Shown here piece by piece: positions 9,055 through 16,164 of a stretch of 64,000 nt of DNA. The stretch's first letter is position 1. Every line of letters begins with the position of its first letter. The notes under the pieces are model-generated. The model was given only the letters and a program-made list of their open reading frames with translations, had not been told where the DNA came from and did no database searches. Source of the stretch: Stackebrandtia albiflava (GTDB taxonomy: Bacteria > Actinomycetota > Actinomycetes > Mycobacteriales > Micromonosporaceae); contig NZ_VLLL01000007.1 of assembly GCF_007994225.1 (NCBI RefSeq), forward strand, positions 301,686 to 365,685, written 5' to 3'. The translations under genes and the position numbers were made by a program.

Positions 9055-9230
9055 TATTGGCCTCCTCGGGTGAGGGGATGTCGGTTCCCAAGGTCGTAGG
9101 GCGAACCGACCCGGATGATGATAGGGCCAAAATCGCCTAATCGTGTGGACGTGATTACTCGTCCAAGGATTGTGTCCCCGGCCGCGTCCCCGTCGGACGG
9201 ACCCGCTGTGCGACATACCCGTACGTGTCA

Positions 9231-9254
9231 CCCGTTCGGGATCGCCCGAACGGG
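9231..9254. repeat. Perfect 10-bp inverted repeat upstream of bldN
   Basis: CCCGTTCGGG, four bases (ATCG), then CCCGAACGGG. It sits 177 nt before the bldN start and 101 nt before the plus-strand gene. As it lies between divergent genes, an operator is more likely than a terminator. Confidence 0.45.
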
Positions 9255-9310
9255 CCGGATGGCGCCCGGACCCGGCCGGTAGATTCGGTTCCCAGCTCAG
9301 AGGCGTCGTC

Positions 9311-9331
9311 ACCGGCCGGGAACCGGCCGGT
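9311..9331. repeat. Perfect 9-bp inverted repeat before the glutaredoxin frame
   Basis: ACCGGCCGG, GAA, then CCGGCCGGT, 23 nt upstream of ATG 9355. It could be an operator or a leader hairpin of the plus-strand transcript. Confidence 0.4.
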
Positions 9332-9354
9332 CGCCGAAGCGGCGGAGGGACCCG

Positions 9355-10320
9355 ATGGACCGGCTGGTTCTACTCACCACCAAAGAATGTCATCTATGCG
9401 AGACGGCCCGGCAGGCGATGGACCGGGTTTCCCGCGACTCGGGCGTGTCGTGGCGCGAGACCGACGTGTCCACCGACCCCGGACTGGCCCGCGAGTACGG
9501 CGACCGGCTTCCGGTGGTGCTGCTCGACGGCCGTGAGCACGGCTACTGGCGTGTCGAGGAGGAACGACTGCTGCGGGACCTCGGCCACGCCGGTTTATCC
9601 CGCCCGGCGGCCGCCACGACCGCGCGGAGATCATTAGGATTGCCCGATGGCGAAGCACTTGGTCTGGGACTGGAACGGCACACTGCTCGACGACTTCGAG
9701 GCCGTGGTGGCCGCCTCCAGCGCCGCCGTCGTCGCCTTGGGCGGGACGGCCTTCGACGGCGCGACCCATCGCGAGAAGTACCGCCGCCCGATCACCGACT
9801 TCTACAACGAGCAGCTGGGCCGCGAACTCACCGAGGCCGAGTTCGAACGGCTGAACGAGCTGTTCCACTCCGGGTACCTCGAACGGATCGCCGAGTGCCG
9901 TCTCGCGGAGGGCGCCCTGGAGGCCGTCACGGGCTGGAACGGCACCCAGTCGCTGCTGTCGATGTGGCGGCACGCCGACCTGGTGCCGCTGGTGACCCGG
10001 TTCGGGCTCGCCGAGCACTTCGCGCGGGTCGACGGGCTGCGCGCCACCGACCACGGCGGGAAGCACCGGTACCTGGTGGCGCACCTGTCGGAGTTGAACG
10101 TCCAGGCCACCGAGGTCGTCATGATCGGCGACTCGGTGGACGACGCGGACGCGGCGGTCGCGGCCGGTGCCGGGTGCGTGCTCTATTCCGGCGGGACCAC
10201 CAGCGAGCGGCTGCTCCGCGCGACCGGTTTCCCGGTCGTCGACACCCTCGCCGAGGCGGTCGAGACCGCGCGACTGGGGTGACCCGCCCGACACCGTCCG
10301 GCGGCGGTCACCGCGTGTGA
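9355..10320 (+). CDS. Glutaredoxin-like protein; frame lacks its expected stop
   Basis: Only the first ~80 residues look genuine: KECHLCETA carries the CxxC dithiol motif, followed by LPVVLLDG (cis-Pro) and HGYWRVEE, as in small actinobacterial glutaredoxin-family proteins of about 80-95 residues. GGCGGAGGGACC is a good ribosome site for ATG 9355. No stop occurs until 10320, so the frame runs through the whole HAD gene at 9647-10282 in another frame, giving an Arg-rich, shadow-like tail. Either a stop was lost, a frameshift or sequence error lies near 9590-9640, or the protein truly has a long junk tail. Confidence 0.6.
   Translation: MDRLVLLTTKECHLCETARQAMDRVSRDSGVSWRETDVSTDPGLAREYGDRLPVVLLDGREHGYWRVEEERLLRDLGHAGLSRPAAATTARRSLGLPDGEALGLGLERHTARRLRGRGGRLQRRRRRLGRDGLRRRDPSREVPPPDHRLLQRAAGPRTHRGRVRTAERAVPLRVPRTDRRVPSRGGRPGGRHGLERHPVAAVDVAARRPGAAGDPVRARRALRAGRRAARHRPRREAPVPGGAPVGVERPGHRGRHDRRLGGRRGRGGRGRCRVRALFRRDHQRAAAPRDRFPGRRHPRRGGRDRATGVTRPTPSGGGHRV
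9635..9640 (+). promoter_or_regulatory. Leaderless-type -10 hexamer of the HAD gene
   Basis: TAGGAT ends exactly 6 nt before ATG 9647, with no Shine-Dalgarno sequence between. This fits transcription starting at or next to the start codon. Confidence 0.5.
9647..10282 (+). CDS. HAD family hydrolase
   Basis: A 211-residue phosphatase of the PGP/beta-phosphoglucomutase type. DWNGTLLDD holds the nucleophile and acid/base aspartates (with Trp-Asn in place of the usual Phe-Asp), the alpha-helical cap spans about residues 20-85, GGKHRYL supplies the motif III Lys, and VVMIGDSVDDADAA is motif IV. The substrate is unknown. It overlaps the unusual glutaredoxin-like frame and precedes rex by 110 nt, so a redox link is positional only. 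Confidence 0.85.
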   Translation: MAKHLVWDWNGTLLDDFEAVVAASSAAVVALGGTAFDGATHREKYRRPITDFYNEQLGRELTEAEFERLNELFHSGYLERIAECRLAEGALEAVTGWNGTQSLLSMWRHADLVPLVTRFGLAEHFARVDGLRATDHGGKHRYLVAHLSELNVQATEVVMIGDSVDDADAAVAAGAGCVLYSGGTTSERLLRATGFPVVDTLAEAVETARLG

Positions 10321-10356
10321 CCTGGTCATTCGTCCCCGACACGGGGCGGCACCGAT

Positions 10357-10374
10357 TTGTGCAAACCTTCACAA
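10357..10374 (+). promoter_or_regulatory. Rex operator (ROP)
   Basis: TTGTGCAAACCTTCACAA matches the known Rex operator pattern TTGTGAA-N4-TTCACAA with a single change and an inverted-repeat layout. It lies 18 nt before the rex GTG, so Rex should repress its own operon when NADH is low and release it when NADH is high, as established in Streptomyces. Confidence 0.85.
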
Positions 10375-10385
10375 GGTCCTAAGCT
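10357..10385 (+). promoter_or_regulatory. rex-hem operon promoter, overlapped by the Rex operator
   Basis: TTGTGC (10357-10362) and TAAGCT (10380-10385) are separated by 17 nt. The -35 element is inside the operator, so bound Rex would block polymerase. TAAGCT ends 7 nt before GTG 10393, suggesting a leaderless mRNA. Confidence 0.65.
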
Positions 10386-10392
10386 GAACCGC

Positions 10393-11217
10393 GTGACGTC
10401 ACCGGCCCCGGCCGGCGGGGGTCGTCCACGCGGGCCGCAGGGGCCGTCGTGTGGTGTACGCCCGTGCCCGACCGGTCCGCCACACGACGCAGCACGCCAT
10501 CGTCCGCCGGCCGCCGGGCCACACCCCGCTTCGGAGAACCAATTGCCGACCGAACTTCCCGCCGGGGCAGACCCTCGGGACATTCCCGACGCCACCGTGT
10601 CGCGGCTTCCGGAGTACCTGCACGCGTTGCACACCCTTGCCGAGACCGGCATCGCCACGGTGTCCAGCGAGGGGCTGGCGGTGGCCGCCGGGGTCAACTC
10701 CGCGAAGTTGCGCAAGGACCTGTCGCACCTCGGCTCCTACGGCATCCGCGGCGTCGGTTACGACATCGCCGTGCTGACGACCCAGATCTCGGACGTGCTG
10801 GGGCTGCGGCAGCATCGCGCCGTCGCCCTGGTCGGGGTCGGTCACCTCGGTCAGGCGCTCGCGGGCTACGGCGGGTTCGCCAACCGCGGATTCGGGATCG
10901 CGGCGCTGTTCGACATCGCCGAGGACCGGGTCGGGACCGTGCTGAACGGGCTGCCGGTCCGGCACCTCGACGAACTGGCGGAGGTGGTCTCCGCCGAGGG
11001 GATCTCCATCGCCGTCATCACCACACCCCCGCTCGCCGCACAGCGTGTCGCCGACTCGCTCGTTAGAGCTGGTGTGACGAGCATCCTCAACTTCGCGCCG
11101 TGCGTGCTGGACGTCCCCGGCAACGTCGACGTCCGGAAGGTGGACCTGGCGGTGGAGTTGCAGATCCTGTCATTCCACGAGCACCGCAAGTCCCGCAACG
11201 GAAAGGTGGCCACGTGA
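10393..11217 (+). CDS. rex: Redox-sensing transcriptional repressor Rex
   Basis: Rex senses the NADH/NAD+ ratio. A winged-helix domain (ATVSRLPEYLHAL, VNSAKLRKDLSHLGSYG) is followed by a Rossmann fold with GVGHLGQAL and SILNFAP, and a C-terminal domain-swap helix (VELQILSFHEH). GTG 10393 gives 274 residues and fits the leaderless promoter. An alternative TTG at 10543, with GGAG 7 nt upstream, gives 224 residues and an N-terminus closer to Streptomyces Rex; the first 50 residues of the long form look non-conserved. The stop overlaps hemA (GTGA), so heme synthesis is coupled to redox state. Confidence 0.93.
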   Translation: MTSPAPAGGGRPRGPQGPSCGVRPCPTGPPHDAARHRPPAAGPHPASENQLPTELPAGADPRDIPDATVSRLPEYLHALHTLAETGIATVSSEGLAVAAGVNSAKLRKDLSHLGSYGIRGVGYDIAVLTTQISDVLGLRQHRAVALVGVGHLGQALAGYGGFANRGFGIAALFDIAEDRVGTVLNGLPVRHLDELAEVVSAEGISIAVITTPPLAAQRVADSLVRAGVTSILNFAPCVLDVPGNVDVRKVDLAVELQILSFHEHRKSRNGKVAT

Positions 11218-12539
11218 ACCTGCTGGTGGTGGGGGCGTCCCACCGTACGGCACCGGTGGAGGTCCTGGAGCGGCTGGCGTTGACCGCCGACCGCGCGGCC
11301 GAACTGGCGACCGGACTGGTCGCGGGCCGGTACGTGGGCGAGGCGGTGGTGCTGTCCACCTGCAACCGGGTCGAGGTGTACGCGGCGGTGTCGGGCTTCC
11401 ACGGCGGCCTGACCGAGATCGCGGGCCGGTTGGCCGCGCACGGCGGCATGGCCGTGGACGACCTGTCGGGCCACCTGTACGTGCGGCACGAGGCGCAGGC
11501 GGTGCGGCACGCGTTCACGGTGGCCGCCGGCCTGGACTCGATGGTCGCCGGGGAGGCGCAGATCCTCGGCCAGCTCCGCGACGCCTACGAGTCGGCCCGG
11601 GAGTCCGGCCACGCCGGACGCCTGCTGCACGAACTGCTGCAACAGGCGTTGCGGGTCGGCAAACGGGTCCAGTCGGAGGCGCAGGTGGGGGCCGCCGCGC
11701 CCAGCGTCGTGACGGCGGCGCTGGCCGTGGGTGTGGAACACACCGGCCGTGAGCTGGCCGGGGCCGACGCCCTGGTGGTCGGCGCCGGCGCCATGGGGGC
11801 GCTGAGCCTCGCCGCGTTGCGGCGGGCGGGCGCGGGCCGCTGCTACGTCGTCAACCGGGACTTCGATCGTGCCGTGCGGCTGGCCGCCAACCACGACGCC
11901 GAGGCGGTGGCGTGGGACGCGCTGGCGACGGTCGTGCCGCACGTGGACGTGATCGTGTCGGCCACCGGGGCTCCGGCTCCGGTGATCGACGAGACGACGC
12001 TGGCGGATCGCCGCGGTGGTCTCCTGGTGTGCGACCTGGCGGTACCCCGGGACGTGGCGGCGTCGGTCGCGGCGCTGCCGGGCGTGCACGTGGTCGACAT
12101 CGGCGGGTTGGGCGACAGCGACCGGCCGGGACCGGGGGCGCGTTACCTGGAGGCGGCCGAGCGGATCCTCGTGGAGGAGATCGACGCCTTCCTCGGGGTG
12201 GCCCGCGCCGCGCAGGTGGCCCCGACGGTGGCGGCGTTGCGTAGTCGCGCGGACGAGGTCGTCGACGGCGAACTGGCGCGGTTGCGGCGGCGTCGCCCGG
12301 ACCTGTCCGACGAACAGCGCGCCGAGATCGCCCACACGGTCCACCGGGTGGTGCGGCAACTGCTGCACCAGCCGACGGTGCGGGTGCGTCAGCTCGCCAG
12401 CGAACCCGGTGGTGAGAGTTACGCCGCCGCGCTGCGGGAGTTGTTCGCGCTGGAGGCGCCGGACCTGTCCGCGGTGGAGCCGGATGTGACGGCTGAGGCG
12501 TTGCGCGTCACACCGGAGACCGTGGACCCTCGACAGTAG
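11214..12539 (+). CDS. hemA: Glutamyl-tRNA reductase
   Basis: First committed enzyme of C5 tetrapyrrole synthesis: reduces Glu-tRNA to glutamate-1-semialdehyde with NADPH. ASHRTAPVEVLERL at the N-terminus, the nucleophile Cys50 in LSTCNRVE, and GEAQILGQLRDAY are signature motifs; the Rossmann turn VVGAGAMG follows. Length is 441 residues from GTG 11214, which overlaps the rex stop and has GGAAAGG upstream. hemC, usually next, is missing; the next gene is hemD. Confidence 0.96.
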   Translation: MNLLVVGASHRTAPVEVLERLALTADRAAELATGLVAGRYVGEAVVLSTCNRVEVYAAVSGFHGGLTEIAGRLAAHGGMAVDDLSGHLYVRHEAQAVRHAFTVAAGLDSMVAGEAQILGQLRDAYESARESGHAGRLLHELLQQALRVGKRVQSEAQVGAAAPSVVTAALAVGVEHTGRELAGADALVVGAGAMGALSLAALRRAGAGRCYVVNRDFDRAVRLAANHDAEAVAWDALATVVPHVDVIVSATGAPAPVIDETTLADRRGGLLVCDLAVPRDVAASVAALPGVHVVDIGGLGDSDRPGPGARYLEAAERILVEEIDAFLGVARAAQVAPTVAALRSRADEVVDGELARLRRRRPDLSDEQRAEIAHTVHRVVRQLLHQPTVRVRQLASEPGGESYAAALRELFALEAPDLSAVEPDVTAEALRVTPETVDPRQ

Positions 12540-12699
12540 TAGCCACAATGGACTTGAAAGTGACATTCTCCCGGTTGTTCGGTACCCTCGACGACCGACG
12601 AGACCTGTTCACGTCCCTGGGCGGGGGTATGCGGGGCGCCCAGCCGCCATGCGCCCACACCCTCCGCCGAACCGCAATCACATCGATGGAGCGAGATAA

Positions 12700-14283
12700 A
12701 TGACAAGTGTCCACAATATTGCCGGCCGGGTGCGCTACGTCGGCACCGGGCCGGGTGACCCCGGGCTGCTGACCCAGCGCGCGATCGACGCGATCGCCGG
12801 GGCGGACCTGGTGGTGCACGACCGGACCTTGCCGCAACAGCTTCTGGAGGCCGCGCAGCGCCACGCCGGCGAACAGGCGGTCTTCACGCTTTCCGAGACC
12901 TCCCCCAGTGAACTGGTCAAGGACCTGCTGGCCGCCGCCCGTGACGGCCGCCAGGTCGCCCGGCTGGTGTCGGGCGACCCGTATCCGCGCTCCTCCATCG
13001 TGACCGAGGTCTCCGACATCGCCGCCACCGAGGTGCCGGTCGAGGTCATCCCCGGGATCAGCTACGCCGCCGCCACCGCCGACTACGCGGGCATGCCGCC
13101 CGGCGAGCTGCGCACCCTCGTCGACATCGACGACGTCTCCGGGCTCGACCCGGCCACGATCGCGGCCGCGGTCGAACGCGGCACCGTCGTGTTCACCGCC
13201 GACATCACCGACCTGGCGGGACTGCGGGACGTGCTGCTGATGGCCGGGCTCAGCCCGACCACGCCGGTCGCCGTCACCGGCGACGTCACCGGCGAGACCC
13301 AGTTCACCACCGGATCCACCGTGGACACCTTCGTGGAGGCGGCGCTGGGCTTCGCGGGCCGGGTCGTCATCACGCTGGGCGACACCGTCGCCGAACGCGG
13401 CCGGCTCGGCTGGTGGGAGAACCGGCCGCTGTACGGCTGGAAGGTGCTCATCCCCCGCACCAAGGAACAGGCCGGCACGATGAGCGAGAAGCTGCGTGCC
13501 TACGGCGCGATCCCCTGCGAGGTGCCGACCATCGCCGTCGAACCGCCCCGCACCCCCGCGCAGATGGAGCGCGCGGTGAAGGGCCTCGTCGACGGCCGCT
13601 ACGCGTGGATCGTGTTCACCTCCGCCAACGCCGTCAAGGCGATCTGGGAGAAGTTCGGCGAACACGGGCTCGACGCCCGCGCCTTCGGCGGCATCAAGAT
13701 CGCGTGCGTCGGTCAGGCCACCGCCGACAAGGTGCGGTCCTTCGGCATCGAACCGGAACTGCTGCCCGGCGGCGAACAGTCCGGCGAGGGACTGCTCGCC
13801 GACTTCCCACCGCACGACCCGGTACTGGACCCGGTCGGCCGGGTCCTGCTGCCCCGCGCCGACATCGCCACCGAGGTCCTGTCGGCGGGACTCCAGGAAC
13901 GCGGCTGGGAGGTGGACGACGTCACCGCGTACCGGACGGTCCGCGCGTCGCCGCCGCCCGCCGAGATCCGCGACGCCATCAAGTCCGGCGGCTTCGACGC
14001 CGTACTGTTCACGTCGTCGTCCACAGTGCGCAACCTGGTCGGCATCGCCGGTAAGCCGCACGCCCGGACGGTCGTCGCCGTGATCGGCCCGCACACCGCC
14101 GAGACCGCCACCGAGTTCGGGCTGCGGGTCGACGCCCGTCCCGAACACGCCAGCGTCCCGGCCCTCGTCGAGGCACTCGCCGAGTACGCCGTCGAACTGA
14201 AGAAGCGGATGGCCGAGGCCCCGGTGAAACAGCGACGCGGCGCCAAGGTGCAGGGCCCGACCGCACTGCGGTTCCGGTCATGA
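12700..14283 (+). CDS. hemD: Uroporphyrinogen-III methyltransferase-like / uroporphyrinogen-III synthase fusion
   Basis: 527 residues. The first ~240 resemble SUMT/CobA ([29 protein letters not shown]) but the SAM-site loop, normally GGDPFVFGRGGEE, reads [14 protein letters not shown], so methylation may be lost. The second half is HemD ([49 protein letters not shown]), which closes hydroxymethylbilane to uroporphyrinogen III. A Lys/Arg-rich tail follows. ATG 12700 has GGAG upstream; the stop overlaps hemB (ATGA). Confidence 0.9.
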   Translation: MTSVHNIAGRVRYVGTGPGDPGLLTQRAIDAIAGADLVVHDRTLPQQLLEAAQRHAGEQAVFTLSETSPSELVKDLLAAARDGRQVARLVSGDPYPRSSIVTEVSDIAATEVPVEVIPGISYAAATADYAGMPPGELRTLVDIDDVSGLDPATIAAAVERGTVVFTADITDLAGLRDVLLMAGLSPTTPVAVTGDVTGETQFTTGSTVDTFVEAALGFAGRVVITLGDTVAERGRLGWWENRPLYGWKVLIPRTKEQAGTMSEKLRAYGAIPCEVPTIAVEPPRTPAQMERAVKGLVDGRYAWIVFTSANAVKAIWEKFGEHGLDARAFGGIKIACVGQATADKVRSFGIEPELLPGGEQSGEGLLADFPPHDPVLDPVGRVLLPRADIATEVLSAGLQERGWEVDDVTAYRTVRASPPPAEIRDAIKSGGFDAVLFTSSSTVRNLVGIAGKPHARTVVAVIGPHTAETATEFGLRVDARPEHASVPALVEALAEYAVELKKRMAEAPVKQRRGAKVQGPTALRFRS

Positions 14284-15266
14284 CCGGCTTCCCGAACCAC
14301 CGGCCGCGTCGGCTGCGCACCACGCCCGCGATGCGGCGCCTGGTCGCCGAGACCCGGGTGCACCCGGCGTCGCTGGTGCTGCCGATGTTCGTCAGGGAGG
14401 GCCTCGACGCGCCACGCGAGGTGGCGTCGATGCCCGGCGTGGTCCAGCACACCCGGGACTCGCTGCGCAAGGCGGTCGCCTCGGCGGCCCGGTCGGGGAT
14501 CGGCGGCGTGATGCTCTTCGGCATCCCGGCGCAGCGCGACGCCTCCGGCTCCGGAGGCATCGACCCCGACGGGATCCTCAACACCGCCATCGCAGACGTG
14601 GTGAGTGAAGTGGGCGACTCCCTCGTGGTCATGTCCGACCTGTGCCTGGACGAGTTCACCGACCACGGACACTGCGGCGTCCTCGACGCCGCGGGCAGGG
14701 TCGACAACGACGCCACATTGGAGCGTTACGCCGAGATGGCGCGGGCGCAGGCGGAGGCGGGAGCCCACATGCTCGGCGCTTCGGGCATGATGGACGGTCA
14801 GGTCGGGCGGGTACGCGCCGCCCTGGACGTGGCGGGCCACACCGACACGGCGATCCTGGCGTACGCCGCCAAGTACGCGTCGGCCTGCTTCGGACCGTTC
14901 CGGGACGCCGTGGAGTCGGCCCTGGAAGGAGACCGGCGCACCTACCAGCAGGACCCGGCGAACCTACGCGAGTCGCTGCGCGAGGTCGACCTCGACGTCG
15001 CCGAGGGCGCCGACGTCGTCATGGTCAAGCCGGCGCTCCCCTACCTCGACGTGGTCGCCGCGGTGGCCGACCGGGTGACCGTTCCGGTCGCCGCCTACCA
15101 GGTGTCGGGCGAGTACGCGATGGTGGAGGCGGCGGCGGCCAACGGCTGGCTCGACCGCGAACGGATGATCGTGGAGACGCTGACCTCGATCCGGCGGGCG
15201 GGTGCCGAGCTGATCTGCACCTACTGGGCGGAGGAGGCCGCGCAACTGGTGCGCGACGCCTACTGA
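14280..15266 (+). CDS. hemB: Delta-aminolevulinic acid dehydratase (porphobilinogen synthase)
   Basis: Joins two 5-aminolevulinates to porphobilinogen. 328 residues with the two Schiff-base lysine loops ([14 protein letters not shown] and [12 protein letters not shown]). In the metal loop the sequence is [14 protein letters not shown]: of the three zinc cysteines, the middle one is Asp, indicating a mixed or magnesium-type site. ATG overlaps the hemD stop; a terminator hairpin follows within 6 nt, ending the rex-hem operon. Confidence 0.96.
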   Translation: MTGFPNHRPRRLRTTPAMRRLVAETRVHPASLVLPMFVREGLDAPREVASMPGVVQHTRDSLRKAVASAARSGIGGVMLFGIPAQRDASGSGGIDPDGILNTAIADVVSEVGDSLVVMSDLCLDEFTDHGHCGVLDAAGRVDNDATLERYAEMARAQAEAGAHMLGASGMMDGQVGRVRAALDVAGHTDTAILAYAAKYASACFGPFRDAVESALEGDRRTYQQDPANLRESLREVDLDVAEGADVVMVKPALPYLDVVAAVADRVTVPVAAYQVSGEYAMVEAAAANGWLDRERMIVETLTSIRRAGAELICTYWAEEAAQLVRDAY

Positions 15267-15271
15267 GGTGA

Positions 15272-15300
15272 CGGCGGGAGCCGGTGACCGTCTCCCGCCG
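15272..15300 (+). terminator. Terminator hairpin of the rex-hem operon
   Basis: CGGCGGGAG pairs perfectly with CTCCCGCCG across an 11-nt loop, starting 6 nt after the hemB stop. No U-tract is present. Confidence 0.65.
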
Positions 15301-15465
15301 GTGTGATCGCCGGGGTGGCCCACGGGTCGCCCCGGCGTTCTCGTACCCGGGGCGGGTGTGGCGGGTGGTCGTCGGGGTGCTTCGGTGAGATGCGGGAGGT
15401 CGCGGGGTGCGGTGGGTGGTCACCGGAACCCGTGTCGCCGAGCACGACGGCACCACCGCCGCGCA

Positions 15466-15584
15466 CCGTCCACACGGGATTCTCCACAACCGGTGGCTCG
15501 TCCACAGGCCCGGCCCGGCGCGCTCGACGGTCGCACCGGCGGGCCATAGGCTCGACGCCATGGGGAGGAGGAGTGGCGGCCCCC
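15466..15584 (+). repeat. TCCACA-box promoter module, copy 1
   Basis: Read on the plus strand: three 9-mers ending TCCACA at 15466-15474, 15480-15488 and 15498-15506 (hexamer spacing 14 and 18 nt), 16 nt, CTCGACGG (15523-15530), 16 nt, TAGGCT (15547-15552), 7 nt, then ATG (15560) in a 38-nt core (15547-15584) that recurs exactly at 44075-44112 on the other strand. The boxes resemble DnaA boxes (TTGTCCACA) with one or two mismatches. It lies in a 365-nt gap after hemB; the reading frame from the ATG has no early stop and runs antisense to the next gene. Function unknown. Confidence 0.75.
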
Positions 15585-15631
15585 ACATCGGTGGGAGTGG
15601 GCGGCCACCCGACACCCTCCCCCGCCTGAGA

Positions 15632-16099
15632 TCACAGCGGCGTGGCCTCGGTGACCAGGGTGATCAGCTGCGCGAAGTCGGCGTTGGGCGCTCCGCCGCA
15701 GTCGTCGCCGGTCACGGTGGCCTCGGGGTGGCCGGTGGCCGCGCCACGTGTCACCGACCAGACGAAGGCGTCGGCGCAGCCGTCTCCGGAGGGCTCCGAG
15801 GTGACGGTGAAGCCGGTACTCCACGCCAGGGCCGCCAACTGTTCCACCTCGCCGTCGGTGAACTCGCCGGTCTCGGGGGCGCGCCGCGCCACCTCGTAGG
15901 TCCACGTGCCGTCGGACGACACCGTCAGGTGTTCGGCGAGCCCGGCGATGCCGCCGGTCCTGCTGACCGTCAACGCCGCGGGAAGCCCCGACACCGGTGC
16001 CGGTTCCGCGCCGGTCGCCCCCTCACCGGCTCCGCCGCACCCGGCCACCGCGAGCATCAGCGCCACACCTGCCGTGATCGTGATTCGGTGGTGTCTCAT
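15632..16099 (-). CDS. Lipoprotein of unknown function
   Basis: A 155-residue exported protein. ITITAGVALMLAVAGC is a signal peptide ending in a lipobox (VAGC), so the mature protein should be lipid-anchored after that Cys. The rest has two Cys pairs (DGCADA, DDCGG) and no domain I recognise. The frame could extend to 16141, but the ATG at 16099 puts the signal peptide at the N-terminus. It diverges from the FAD oxidase gene with 65 nt between starts. Confidence 0.75.
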   Translation of the reverse strand: MRHHRITITAGVALMLAVAGCGGAGEGATGAEPAPVSGLPAALTVSRTGGIAGLAEHLTVSSDGTWTYEVARRAPETGEFTDGEVEQLAALAWSTGFTVTSEPSGDGCADAFVWSVTRGAATGHPEATVTGDDCGGAPNADFAQLITLVTEATPL

Positions 16100-16164
16100 A
16101 GTGGTCCGACGCACAAACGCGGACCTAGGTTTCGTCCACATCCCGAACCTGGCATTCTCAGGCC

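Larger units (their letters stand above)
9055..9354. other. Divergent intergenic region between bldN and the glutaredoxin frame
   Basis: 300 nt without a gene. On the minus strand TTGGAC and GATTAG, about 18 nt apart near 9140-9170, could be a bldN promoter. Two perfect inverted repeats lie between the diverging genes and are listed separately. Confidence 0.4.

Noticed and set aside
12508..14148. A 546-codon minus-strand frame antisense to hemD
   Set aside because: Shadow frame of a clear HemD fusion; Gly/Asp/Arg/Val-rich with no recognisable motif.
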